NCBI GenBank assembly: GCA_049487715.1
Contig: CP150580.1
Coordinates: 124,001 to 188,000, forward strand
Reading direction: 5' to 3'
Length of the DNA stretch: 64,000 bases
Origin: Pycnococcus provasolii
Taxonomy: Eukaryota; Chlorophyta; Pseudoscourfieldiophyceae; Pseudoscourfieldiales
In this document: one piece after another, positions 1 through 8,869 of the stretch
How positions within the stretch are numbered: the stretch's first letter is position 1
Layout of the letters: every line of letters begins with the position of its first letter
Program-made: the position numbers and the translations under genes
The notes under the pieces: generated by a model
What the model saw: only the letters and a program-made list of their open reading frames with translations
Told to the model about the DNA's origin: nothing
The model's database searches: none

Positions 1-173
1 GCGCGACCGGGATCCCCAACCAACTTTTCCTTTCCAGGCACCCCGTGCAGAGAATGCCACCAGAGAGGGATCCCCTGACTTGTTCCATCTCGCCATTTTT
101 TGTGTTTTTGCCGCTGCCGCCTCGGAGTGTCCCGGCAGCCCGGGGGGGCACGTTCTCCCCTCCATTTCTCGGC

Positions 174-1043
174 ATGGCGCACTCGTCTTGGACGCAGGTG
201 ATAGCTGTGTCAGCAGCTCCCCCTCCAGGTGTTGGTGGTGCTGGTGGTGGTGGTGTTGCTGGTGATTCGAATCTCTTGGCATCTCCCTTGGTCTCGGCGT
301 TGCGCGCATTCACGCACACATCTTCTCCTCTCGGTGGTGGTGGTGGTCCTCTTCCTCTAGGTGGTGCAGATGCAGATGCAGCAGGTGGTGGTGGCAGTGT
401 TTCTGCAGCAACAGCAGCAACAGAAGCAACAGAAGCAACAATAGCATCAGCATCAGTAGCACCACCCCCACCACCAGCAGCAACACCAGCAACAACAACG
501 ACGACGACGTACGCCGTGCAGTTCCAGCGTGCGGTGGAGCGATGCCGCGCACAAAGAGAACAGCCAACAACCTCTTCGCCCTCCTCCTCCGTGGAAACGT
601 GCATACCTCCAGAGTTCCTCGCTTTCATTCAGGCAACCGCAAAGACCGGCCTGCTCACTATCGAGTGGAGTGACATGAGAGTTCTGCTGCGCTTACTTAT
701 TCTCGACGCGTTCGCGGCATACCACGTCGACGAAACGACGACAGAAGAAGAGACCGCAGTGCAGCCACCCGCACCGTCCGGCGACAACGACAACGACAAC
801 GACGTTGTACCTAACAGTCAGCCGTCGCCGACAAGACCGTCTCTACCGCACGAGCTCGCGCCCAACGCGCCACCAGCAGCGATGGGCGCACTGCTCGAGC
901 TCGACGAGTCGTTCGCGCACGCGCCGCCGTTTACTGTGCAGCGCATTTGCGAACTTGTTCTGAATCCGAGAGCGTGTTATCGCACGTGGGACAAGTTCAG
1001 CTATGCCGTTGAGAAGTGCTTACTCGTGTGCGGTACACTCTAG
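174..1043 (+). CDS. PP4 regulatory subunit R2-like protein (PPP4R2 family)
   Basis: This is a 289-residue protein if translation starts at ATG 174; the frame is open from 45, but the extra 43 residues are proline-rich and look like 5' leader. The first half is low complexity (Gly-rich and Ala/Thr-rich runs). The C-terminal ~45 residues carry the PPP4R2 signature: an acidic stretch, then PPFTVQRICELVLNPRACY and DKFSYAVEKCLLV, matching the family pattern PFTIQRLCEL..P...Y...DKF...VEK. Known family members bind protein phosphatase 4 catalytic subunit and direct it to nuclear substrates, for example in DNA-damage recovery and snRNP maturation. The middle region (IPPEFLAFIQATAKTG) also fits the family N-terminal helix. 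The protein is shorter than animal PPP4R2, and the long acidic C-terminal tail seen there is missing. The phosphatase partner is inferred. Confidence 0.72.
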   Translation: MAHSSWTQVIAVSAAPPPGVGGAGGGGVAGDSNLLASPLVSALRAFTHTSSPLGGGGGPLPLGGADADAAGGGGSVSAATAATEATEATIASASVAPPPPPAATPATTTTTTYAVQFQRAVERCRAQREQPTTSSPSSSVETCIPPEFLAFIQATAKTGLLTIEWSDMRVLLRLLILDAFAAYHVDETTTEEETAVQPPAPSGDNDNDNDVVPNSQPSPTRPSLPHELAPNAPPAAMGALLELDESFAHAPPFTVQRICELVLNPRACYRTWDKFSYAVEKCLLVCGTL

Positions 1044-1448
1044 TACACAACACACTTCGTTTCGTTCCATTTCGTTTCGTTTCGTTTCGTTTCTATACTA
1101 CTACTACTACTCCTATGTTTGTACATACATACCACTTTAAACTACTTACAGTACTTGACTAATCTACTTTTGATCAACTTTCATATATAAGCCGACATCT
1201 GTGAATTCTTTCGTTCAATTCATCCCATGCCATCCCATCCGGCTGTTCATCCGCGGGGGGGGAGGGAATGGAATTGGAATTCTTGACAAAAAAACAAAAA
1301 AACAAAAAAATGGAAAAAACTTGAAATCCATTCTGCGCCGATAATTATTTTATTTTTTATATTTTCCTCGCGCCTTGCTCCTTTCCTTGCTCAAGCAACA
1401 CTCCTTGCTTGCATTGCCTTGTGAAAGTGCCAATCAAGTGCGACTTCC
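1044..1448. other. Intergenic spacer with (TTTCG)n and CTA repeats
   Basis: This is the 405-bp spacer between the PPP4R2-like gene and the CLC gene, both on the plus strand. Just after the stop codon there is a run of TTTCG pentamers (about 1056-1093) followed by CTACTACTA. Around 1288-1310 there is an AAAAAAAC repeat, and the tract is AT-rich compared with the genes. It presumably holds the 3' end of one gene and the promoter of the next. I see no coding potential. Confidence 0.6.
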
Positions 1449-4256
1449 ATGGAGTCGTCGTCGCCGGCCGCTCACGTCGTCACGTCTCTCCCTGGTATCT
1501 CGTGGGTATCTTCCACGCGAGGAGGAGGAGGGGGATATCTCCCGTCGACGCCACCGTCGGGGGCGTCGTTGCCGTCGGATGGGTTAAGCTTGCCCTCACC
1601 GTCGTTGTCGAGGCTGATGCGTCGTCGGTTCGCTATGCCACCGCCAGCTGTCAAGTCCACGGAAGTCGAGTCGCTCGATTATGCACCGTGCGACAGCGAG
1701 GCGGGTGAGCTGCTTGACACGACGACACGTCGAGGACACTTTGACGGCAGCGGCCGCTCGCGTGGCATTTTTGGGTACACAGGCGTCACGGCACTGAAAT
1801 ATGCTCTCGTGCTAGTTCTAGGCGGCATCACCGGTTGCCTTGCATATGCCCTAGAGATGTCCATACTGACAGCGTTCACCGCGCGGAGAACGCACCTGCT
1901 TGCACCCGACGGCCAACACGCCGCGAACGTTACCACCGCCATCTTGTACGCTTCGAGCGGGCTCGGCGCAGCTCTCGGCGCATGCGCGCTTGTCGTGCTT
2001 ATCGCCCCATCCGCCGCGGGTGCGGGTGTCAGCCTCGTGATGGCGTTTCTTAACGGCAACGCCGTGCCTCACATTTTTCGAAGAAGTACGCTCGTGGTCA
2101 AGCTGCTTGGAACGGCTCTTAGCTGCTCTTCGGGCCTTGCCGTGGGACCTGAGGGTCCACTTGTCACGATCGGCGCCATGGTTGCAGCACTGACAGTCGA
2201 CGCGGCGGCAGGTTGTGAACGACTATTTGGATCGAGCTTCGAGACCACGGCGACGGAGGTGCGCACCGCCGCGACGGAGCGTGAGATGCTCTCCGCGGGC
2301 TGCGCCGCCGGCATGGCTGCCGCATTCGGCGCACCAATTGGAGGTGTGCTGTTCAGCCTGGAAGAGGCTTGCTCTCACTGGAGCCGCAAGGTGGCATGGA
2401 GGTGCTTTCTTGCGTCCGCCGCTGCCGTCTTCGTGCTTGCGCAATTCCGATCGCGCGACAACGAGGTGGGGCTGCTGCGCATGTCAGGGCTCGTGCCGTA
2501 TGATGGACGCGCCTGGCTGTATCAGCTGCCACTTCTCGTGATGACGGCCGCGGCAGGTGGTCTGATGGGTGCGCTGTTCAACCGCGCGAAGGCGATCATC
2601 GCCTCTGTGGCGAATCCAATCAGAAGGCACGTCGAGGGCAGCTCGCCCAGTGCAGCGCGCACGCTAGCTTGGCGCACATTCGAAACGCTTATCGTGTGCG
2701 CGCTGTCAAATGCTGCCGCGGTGCTGCTCCCGTACGCAATCGGCGAGTGCGTGCCAGTGAATGCCCCGTCGGCAACTTCGAGTGCAGGCGAATACTCGCT
2801 GTTTGGGCGAACGTGCGGCGAGAAGGAGGCGAACGACCTCGCTGCACTCTTCACCGGCCCGCGCGAGGATACCATCAAAAGCCTTTTCAGCCAAACGATC
2901 GTTCCTAAAATTGAGCCTTCTCATCCTGACGCGCCAATCGCCTTTGGAGCACGTTCGCTCGCGGTATTCAGTGGTACGTACCTTGTCCTCATGAGCCTTG
3001 CGAGCGTGCTATCAGTGCCCGCGGGCTTCTTCCTCCCGTCGATCCTCTCGGGAGGCGCGATGGGAACGAGCCTCGCTCTATTATTCCGCCGCATGACGCT
3101 GCACGTTCGTGACGATGAGAGCTGGCGCAACCATAGCCATCCGCTCAAGCGCGTGGTGTTGGCGTACGCGCGTTTGCTTGCCCCCAAAGTTGGCAACGGA
3201 CTGAACGACAGCCCTGGAATCCAGCCGGGAGTGTATGCGTTGGTTGGCGCCACGGCAATGCTCGGGGGCGTGTTCCGCTCGTCCATCAGCCTTGTGGTCA
3301 TCGTGGTTGAGGGCACGGGAGCAATCTGGTGCCTGATTGGCGTCATTATTTCAGTTGTTGTTGGGAACTACGTCGCGCACCACATCCACCCTCACGGCGT
3401 CTACGAGAGCGACCTGGAGGGCAACAACAGCTTCACGTTCCTACTGAGCGAGCCGCCTCGGCGGCTCTATAAGCTTCGTGCGAAGGACGTCATGAGTAGT
3501 GGGGTGGTTTGTCTGCGCGAGGTGGAAGATGCTGCAACGATCGTTAGGGTGTTGCACGAAACGGAGCACAACGGCTTCCCTGTCGTGCGGCACGGCGAGG
3601 GCGCTGACCACGGCAGATATCTTCACGGATTTGTGCTCCGCCATCAGCTCATGGTGCTCATCGAGCGCTTGGTGGAGTTGGAAACGCCGGCAGCATCGCC
3701 GGCAGCTTCGCCCGGCAGCCTTGCGGGAATGGATCAGCACGACGAAGGTGTGGACGTGCCGCTCCTGCTTGAAGAGCGCGATCCGCACGCTGCACACGGC
3801 TACTCGCAGGTGGAGCTCATCGCCATGGAGCGTCAGATGCGCACGTTTCACAGCCGGCGCAATCGTCATGCCAGGCCTTTCGCTCGCATCGCCACACCTC
3901 GTGCGTGGGCTCTCACCGGAAACAGCGCCGCGACGCCGGGGCCTGCGCCACCCCCTCGATGGGTTGATTTGCGTCCCTTCATCGAGCGCGCGCCGCTGTC
4001 AGTGCGCGAGATTACCCGTGCCAGTAGAATTCACGAGATGTTCAGCAGCCTGAGCTTGCGCCACCTCGTTGTTGTCGACGGCTCGAATCAGGTTCTTGGC
4101 ATCGTGACGAGGAAGGATCTCGACAATGCACAGGGAGCGGGGTGGTGGCGCATAGTTTCGCCCGCCGCCCAGCTCGCAGCTCGATTCGCCGTCCGCGCGC
4201 GAGCTCGTGGTGCTGCTGGAGAAGGTGCTGCTGGAGATGACCGTGGTGGGGTATAG
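1449..4256 (+). CDS. CLC-type chloride channel / H+-exchanger with two CBS domains
   Basis: This 935-residue protein has a polytopic CLC core followed by two C-terminal CBS domains. Visible CLC motifs are GPEGP (around residue 235), which carries the gating glutamate typical of the family; GAPIGGVLFSLEEA (around 295), which carries the second, proton-pathway glutamate of the exchangers; and GFFLPS (around 528), the GxFxP motif. The first selectivity motif (GSGIP) is not recognisable: the equivalent place reads GAGVSLVMAFLNG. CBS1 starts near KDVMSSGVVCL and CBS2 ends with LRHLVVVDGSNQVLGIVTRKDL. The architecture matches eukaryotic intracellular CLCs of vacuoles, endosomes or plastids, which move chloride or nitrate, often coupled to protons. 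The start could instead be the methionine at about residue 58, because residues 1-55 are Ser/Gly-rich. Localisation and the transported ion are inferred. Confidence 0.92.
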   Translation: MESSSPAAHVVTSLPGISWVSSTRGGGGGYLPSTPPSGASLPSDGLSLPSPSLSRLMRRRFAMPPPAVKSTEVESLDYAPCDSEAGELLDTTTRRGHFDGSGRSRGIFGYTGVTALKYALVLVLGGITGCLAYALEMSILTAFTARRTHLLAPDGQHAANVTTAILYASSGLGAALGACALVVLIAPSAAGAGVSLVMAFLNGNAVPHIFRRSTLVVKLLGTALSCSSGLAVGPEGPLVTIGAMVAALTVDAAAGCERLFGSSFETTATEVRTAATEREMLSAGCAAGMAAAFGAPIGGVLFSLEEACSHWSRKVAWRCFLASAAAVFVLAQFRSRDNEVGLLRMSGLVPYDGRAWLYQLPLLVMTAAAGGLMGALFNRAKAIIASVANPIRRHVEGSSPSAARTLAWRTFETLIVCALSNAAAVLLPYAIGECVPVNAPSATSSAGEYSLFGRTCGEKEANDLAALFTGPREDTIKSLFSQTIVPKIEPSHPDAPIAFGARSLAVFSGTYLVLMSLASVLSVPAGFFLPSILSGGAMGTSLALLFRRMTLHVRDDESWRNHSHPLKRVVLAYARLLAPKVGNGLNDSPGIQPGVYALVGATAMLGGVFRSSISLVVIVVEGTGAIWCLIGVIISVVVGNYVAHHIHPHGVYESDLEGNNSFTFLLSEPPRRLYKLRAKDVMSSGVVCLREVEDAATIVRVLHETEHNGFPVVRHGEGADHGRYLHGFVLRHQLMVLIERLVELETPAASPAASPGSLAGMDQHDEGVDVPLLLEERDPHAAHGYSQVELIAMERQMRTFHSRRNRHARPFARIATPRAWALTGNSAATPGPAPPPRWVDLRPFIERAPLSVREITRASRIHEMFSSLSLRHLVVVDGSNQVLGIVTRKDLDNAQGAGWWRIVSPAAQLAARFAVRARARGAAGEGAAGDDRGGV

Positions 4257-4323
4257 CCTAACCTGAACGTGTAGTCTATTTGTGTTTTACATACAACAAA
4301 AATACTTTACATAAATCAAAAGG

Positions 4324-4902
4324 TTAGTCGTGTAGTCGTGGCAAGTACGCGAGGAGCACGGAGAACGTGACGGACGCGACGGTCAGCCCACCTTCGTTGA
4401 GCATGCTCGGCGCCTTCTTCTCAAGCAGCGTGTGTCCGATTCCAATTTGTGCCGCCCACGACACGGCGAGCACAGCCAGCGACACGGCGACGTTCCACGT
4501 CAAGCACGCGGTTGTCGTGAGCACGACGTGCACGCCTAGCGCCCGTTTTGCCGCGTTTCTGTCACGTTTCGTTTCCAAACAAATGACCGCGGCGCAGTGC
4601 ATGATCCACTGAATAGCCGCGAGCAACCACGGCACAAGTCTTGCAATTTGTGCGAGCGCTGCCGGAGCGTGTATGGTTCTCATCAGCACGCCAAGGGATT
4701 GTTTTAAGAGTGCGTGAAAGGCGGCGGTTTCAAGAGGCACGCATATGGCGTGTAAGGTACGATTCTCTGAAGATGCGTGCGAGGCGTCGTACATCACGCG
4801 CGCTTGCTTAATGCGAGAACGAACATGAAGAGACGACATGGCACTGAACCACGACACGGACATGGACGACCATGACGACGACACGGACAACAACTTCAGC
4901 AT
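4324..4902 (-). CDS. DUF962 / Mpo1-like membrane protein
   Basis: This 192-residue hydrophobic protein converges on the CLC gene, with the stop codons 67 bp apart. Two motifs support DUF962. The N-terminal HASSENRTLHAICVPLE resembles the family pattern H..xxN..LH..GVPL. The C-terminal AQIGIGHTLLEKKAPSML resembles QFIGHxxFExxxPAL. Yeast Mpo1, the characterised member, is an ER Fe(II) dioxygenase that removes one carbon from 2-hydroxy fatty acids during phytosphingosine breakdown; the spaced histidines are the proposed metal ligands. Four or so hydrophobic segments separate the two motifs, as in the family. The catalytic role is transferred from the family and has not been shown here. Confidence 0.72.
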   Translation of the reverse strand: MLKLLSVSSSWSSMSVSWFSAMSSLHVRSRIKQARVMYDASHASSENRTLHAICVPLETAAFHALLKQSLGVLMRTIHAPAALAQIARLVPWLLAAIQWIMHCAAVICLETKRDRNAAKRALGVHVVLTTTACLTWNVAVSLAVLAVSWAAQIGIGHTLLEKKAPSMLNEGGLTVASVTFSVLLAYLPRLHD

Positions 4903-5709
4903 GTGATTATTTTGATTAGCATGATATGATATTTTTTATGATGCGCACATCTTCGAGGATTGGGATTGGGGGTTAGGATTTTGGGCTATGAGTAGTAGGG
5001 GGAAGGCGCTTGACTTGGGGATCCCGGTCCGGCCGGTCGGCGGCGGCCGCCGGCGGGTACGACTTGAGAAAAATAGTCCCGCTTCGTCGAGGATTTATTA
5101 TTACTAAGGTATTTTGCGCATACTTCGTTCGCGGAAAGCGTTTTGCATAAGGTGCGTGCTTGCTAATCTTTCCTTATGTCCAAACACGTCATCAAAAGCG
5201 CGCACGCCGCAACGGAAGGACGAGGACGAGCGGACGAGGACACGGCGTCCGACGTACGACAACCAACTCAATAATAACTCATGGCGCCGGATGGTGGCCT
5301 TGATGAGGAATGAGGGAGGGAGGAAGTTAGTGGGTAGGAGTATGGAGGCAGGGAGCGTTACAGTCTCGACTTGTACGCCCCTATCAAAGTTTTTTCCCGC
5401 CTTGTGAAATACAATACAAAATGATGACACGACCAAACACAACGGCAGATCGGCGTAATACGGCAGAAAGGGTGGGGGATGCTCGGAAAACTCAAAGATA
5501 GTGGCACATCAAGTCGTATTTCTGGATTACCAGGTCCGACAGCCACGAGTTTGGTCTAAGAAATTGCGCGCCGCCTTCGATAAGATCACGCGGCAGGATG
5601 GCGACGAGCTTACCCAGATCATTAAACCCCAACACTCCATACCAAACCCCGATACCATACCAAACCCCGACATACGCGAATTCAAGAATCTATAGGTGGG
5701 CATTTACGC
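4903..5709. other. Intergenic spacer, no convincing gene
   Basis: About 800 bp between the DUF962 gene and the palindromic repeat cluster. It contains a GGATCC site at 5019-5024 in a G/C-rich patch (CCGGCCGGTCGGCGGCGGCCGCCGG), then mixed sequence. At 5622-5672 there is a short tandem of ACCAAACCCCGATACC-like units. Open frames on both strands (for example 5104-5442) overlap one another, lack recognisable motifs and have composition unlike the nearby genes, so I do not call them. Confidence 0.5.
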
Positions 5710-5780
5710 CGTCACGCCGGAGGGGGGGGCGTCATGACGCGTCACGTGACGCGTCACGCGTCAAGTAACGTTTTACGCGT
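5710..5780. repeat. Direct repeat copy 1, built from ACGCGT/CACGTG palindromes
   Basis: A ~71-bp unit starting CGTCACGCCGG and ending TTTTACGCGT. It is repeated almost exactly at 5901-5973. Inside it is a perfect 22-bp palindrome made of two TGACGCGTCA half-units around a CACGTG centre. The two copies flank a 38-bp palindrome, so the whole of 5710-5973 looks like one designed or mobile unit. Confidence 0.85.
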
Positions 5781-5853
5781 CACGTGTGACGGTTTTCGGC
5801 GCCGACAAACCCCTAAACCAATCCCCGACCAAATTCCCCGACCAAGGCGGTTG

Positions 5854-5891
5854 AACCCCCAATTCCCCGCACGTGCGGGGAATTGGGGGTT
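5854..5891. repeat. 38-bp perfect palindrome
   Basis: The sequence runs AACCCCCAATTCCCCGCAC then its exact reverse complement, centred on the CACGTG core, with no loop. It lies midway between the two direct repeat copies. It could form a cruciform or a strong RNA hairpin. No gene overlaps it unless the 5873 frame is used. Confidence 0.9.
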
Positions 5892-5900
5892 TGTGTGACG

Positions 5901-5973
5901 CGTCACGCCGGCGAGGGGGGGGCGTCATGACGCGTCACGTGACGCGTCACGCGTCAAGTAACGTTTTACGCGT
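5901..5973. repeat. Direct repeat copy 2 (partner of 5710-5780)
   Basis: Nearly identical to 5710-5780, with an extra CG in the CCGG(CG)AGGGGG stretch. After TTTTACGCGT the copies diverge (TCACGTGTGACGG in copy 1, AACGCTTTACGCC in copy 2), which fixes the right end of the repeat. Confidence 0.85.
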
Positions 5974-6013
5974 AACGCTTTACGCCCATGTATACAAGAA
6001 TCGCGGCGGTGAA

Positions 6014-6508
6014 ATGACAAATTACAAATACGCTGAGCTGTTCGCTGCCAACGTCCACAAGCGGCACCAGCGCATCGCCCTTGAACTAGTCACTGACTTG
6101 GACCCAGACGACGACAACGCGATCATCATGGCCGACATCATCCGTCGCACAAACGAACGCGCGTCCTTACACGATCGTATCATACGCGCAAATCCAGAAA
6201 ACCGCAGACGCCGCCTTGCACTACTCGTGCAAGGGCGCGGCGGTGGCCGTAGCGGTGGCCGCATGGGCGGCCGAGGAGGCCGCAACACCGAACGTTTTGA
6301 CCCGCAGCGACATAAGATCTGCAGATTGCTGAAGTCTCTCTATGGCCTTAAACAGGCTGGGAGAAACTGGTACCTAGATCTGAAGGATTACCTAGTCGAG
6401 CTTGGTTTTAAACCAGGGGAAGTTGACATTGGGATGTACTCAGCTGCTGTCGGAACGGAGAACGAAATCTGGATCTTAGTCTATGTGGATGACATCATCT
6501 TCGCATGA
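6014..6508 (+). pseudogene. Ty1/copia-type reverse transcriptase fragment fused to an unknown segment
   Basis: An open frame of about 165 codons. The second part, from about 6310, is clearly copia-superfamily reverse transcriptase: LLKSLYGLKQAGRNWY followed by a Phe-Lys-Pro stretch and ending at ILVYVDDIIFA, where YVDD is the polymerase catalytic motif. The frame stops right after that motif, so the rest of the polymerase and RNase H are missing. The first part (starting MTNYKYAELFAANVHKRH, then Arg/Gly-rich RGGGRSGGRMGGRGG) is not recognisable as integrase or the expected upstream RT, so this looks like a rearranged or chimeric remnant. There are no long terminal repeats, unless the repeat cluster at 5710-5973 is a relic of one. 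Confidence 0.75.
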
Positions 6509-6570
6509 CACACGATCGTTGCATGAGCCATGAGCAGGTACCTGTACCTCAGTCCCTGGAGAATCCTACG

Positions 6571-6590
6571 GGTTAGGGTTAGGGTTAGCG
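6571..6590. repeat. Interstitial telomere-like TTAGGG repeats
   Basis: About three TTAGGG units (GGGTTAGGGTTAGGGTTAG) just after the retroelement remnant and before a GGATCC site at 6593-6598. Confidence 0.85.
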
Positions 6591-6741
6591 ACGGATCCCA
6601 GGATGGAGGACGGGACCCCCCTTGGAGCTTGCTCTGGCAAATAAACCACTCGGGCTTATGGCGGTGGCGCTGGCGCTGGCGGCGATCATGGCGGTGATGT
6701 GATCATCGCGCCTTAAGGCTCGCTTGACTTCCTTCAGTACC

Positions 6742-8796
6742 ATGATGTATGCGGGGGGTAGGGGCTTCTTGAGTAAATACATGCGCACGCTCCTTCTTCT
6801 ACTACTCCTAGTGGTGGCCGTCGTGCGTCTTACCGTGCTGCACCGCTCGCACTCCAGTATTCAACTCATGTACGCCAACTTAAACAAAAGGATGCACTTC
6901 GGTGTGAAAAACGTTACAGCTCCGCCGTCCTCGATCCAGGCGCCGGCGCTATACACCACAGCTCCGCCGTCCTCGATCCAGGCGCCGGCGCTATACACCA
7001 CAGCTCCGCTGTCTTCGATCCAGGCGCCGGCGCTATACACCACAGCTCCGCCGTCTTCGATCCAGGCGCCGGCGCTATACACCACAGCTCCGCCGCCGAC
7101 GCCGACGCCGACGATTCCTCCGCCGACGGCTATACACAGCGCATCATCATCCACAGCTCACCGCGCTCACAGACAGCACGGCGGCCACAAACCTTCCAGA
7201 GGCAGCGCGTCCACATCCACGGCAAACGCACTTTCGCCGCCGTCACCACCACCACAACCTGAAATGCACGAACTCAGGCGGCAAAAAGGGTGTGGTGGTG
7301 CGTGCCAACTTAGGCTGCAGCGCAAAGCGAGCCGTTCGTCTTCAACTTCCATGGACAACGTCGACAACGCTGACGGACACGACGCGTCCACCTCCACCTC
7401 CACCTCCACCTCCGACGATGCTCGGGAAGCATACAAGGCGCTGTGGAAGCCGATCGACGCTTCGAACGCGACGGCGGGACCGCTGGGGACGCCTATCGTC
7501 GACGACGGAACGTGCGCGTCATCGCCTTGCACGAACGGCGGCGTGTGCCAAAATGCACGGTGCGTGTGCCCAGCGCTCTTCGAGGGTGAGCGGTGCGAAT
7601 CGCAAAACAACAAACTTCCCAACGCCTTCTCGGCAGACCTCGCCATGCACCCGCAGGATCCGGTAGACGTGCTGTTCAACTCGCGTCGCCGCTCGCGCGT
7701 CGGAGCCATCCCATACCGCACGAACCCGAAGCTTGGCACCGGTGAAACGCACAGGTTCTATGCGACGCTCAACGAAGAGACGATGGGACGCGTGCCCACG
7801 AGCGATCCGACGAAAGGTCTGCTGTGGCAAAGCTGCGCGGTGGTTGGTTCGTCAGGCATGCTGCGACGGTACCGACTTGGCAAGGAAATTGACTCGCACT
7901 CGCTCGTCATCCGCTTCAACCGCGCGCCCACTCGGCACTTCGAGAGACATGCTGGACGCATGACACATCTGAGGTTCGTGAACACGAACAATGCGCAGAT
8001 GCGCGAGCACAGCGGCGAGGTGGTCGTGCAGCAGATGCAGAGCCAGACGGGATTCTCGCTGTACGTAAGATCACGGCATCTCCGTCCGTACGACAGGCTG
8101 TTCGCGTTTGACCCAACGTTCAGTAAGTTTGTCAGCGCTCAGACGAAGTATCTACCCACTGGAGGCTACTTTGCTGTTTGGTTCGCACTGCTGAAGTGTG
8201 CTTCCGTGACCATGTACGGCTTTTACTCGCAGAGCAATGCTGGAACAGAGAAGTCCGTTCTGGGTGCCGAGCTCCCTCACCACTACTACGACAACGAGAA
8301 ACCGAGCCATGGCAAGCGTGCGATCCACGACTACGCCGGTGAGCGCCAGGCGCTCGGCTTGCTGAACCGCGCACGCCTTGTGACGATCGCCGAGCCGTGC
8401 TCGTGGGGCTGCGATAGCAACACTGGTCGTGAGTGCACGCGCTGCGGTTCAGGCGCACGCTGCGAATGCGGTGGACCGCCGTGGCCGGTAGCCAAGCCTG
8501 GATTCTGCCGTCTGCACGCGAGCCGTTCTCGCGCAACGACAAGCTTTGAGATTGCATCTGAGAGCCTGTGCTTCGTTTCTTGCGGCCAGCACTCGTGTTC
8601 GCACACCCCGCACGGATCGGACGCGTGTCCACATGCCGTGGAGCGCGCTCTCGGACATGGACGCAAATCCTCGCCTTCCTCTGATCACGAAAGTGCGCCC
8701 GCCGATGCATCTCCGTCATGGTTTGACGATGCGTCGGAAACTTCATCTACGTCTGCTTCCGCGTCGCCGTCGTTGAGTGGCGTGTGCGCGACGTAG
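6742..8796 (+). CDS. GT29 sialyltransferase-like type II membrane protein with EGF-like domain
   Basis: 684 residues from the ATG at 6742; the frame is open slightly further upstream. A short cytoplasmic tail is followed by a membrane anchor (MRTLLLLLLLVVAVVRLTVL), giving Golgi type II topology. Then come a low-complexity stem with four tandem TAPPSSIQAPALYT units, an EGF-like module (residues ~257-285, six cysteines: C.SSPC.NGGVC...C.C...G.RC) and a GT29 catalytic domain. The sialylmotifs are visible: L starts CAVVGSSGMLRR and contains EIDSHSLVIRFNRAPT; S is PTGGYFAVWFALLKC; VS contains HHYYDNEKPSHG with the His and Glu spacing. Known GT29 enzymes move sialic acid from CMP-sialic acid to glycans; plant and algal members may use other CMP-sugars such as CMP-Kdo or CMP-Dha. 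A Cys-rich region and a Ser-rich tail follow. Donor and acceptor are unknown. Confidence 0.88.
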   Translation: MMYAGGRGFLSKYMRTLLLLLLLVVAVVRLTVLHRSHSSIQLMYANLNKRMHFGVKNVTAPPSSIQAPALYTTAPPSSIQAPALYTTAPLSSIQAPALYTTAPPSSIQAPALYTTAPPPTPTPTIPPPTAIHSASSSTAHRAHRQHGGHKPSRGSASTSTANALSPPSPPPQPEMHELRRQKGCGGACQLRLQRKASRSSSTSMDNVDNADGHDASTSTSTSTSDDAREAYKALWKPIDASNATAGPLGTPIVDDGTCASSPCTNGGVCQNARCVCPALFEGERCESQNNKLPNAFSADLAMHPQDPVDVLFNSRRRSRVGAIPYRTNPKLGTGETHRFYATLNEETMGRVPTSDPTKGLLWQSCAVVGSSGMLRRYRLGKEIDSHSLVIRFNRAPTRHFERHAGRMTHLRFVNTNNAQMREHSGEVVVQQMQSQTGFSLYVRSRHLRPYDRLFAFDPTFSKFVSAQTKYLPTGGYFAVWFALLKCASVTMYGFYSQSNAGTEKSVLGAELPHHYYDNEKPSHGKRAIHDYAGERQALGLLNRARLVTIAEPCSWGCDSNTGRECTRCGSGARCECGGPPWPVAKPGFCRLHASRSRATTSFEIASESLCFVSCGQHSCSHTPHGSDACPHAVERALGHGRKSSPSSDHESAPADASPSWFDDASETSSTSASASPSLSGVCAT
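6916..7095 (+). repeat. 42-bp tandem repeat in the GT29 stem
   Basis: Four in-frame 42-bp units begin at 6916, 6958, 7000 and 7042, followed by a partial fifth. Each encodes TAPPSSIQAPALYT. The units are almost identical (a few T/C changes), so the expansion is recent. It lengthens the stem between membrane and catalytic domain. Confidence 0.93.
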
Positions 8797-8869
8797 TAAT
8801 CAGAAATTCTGTTATCAATATGTAATTACACAAGAACGAATGTTGAATTTACAATCGATGGGCCAAACA

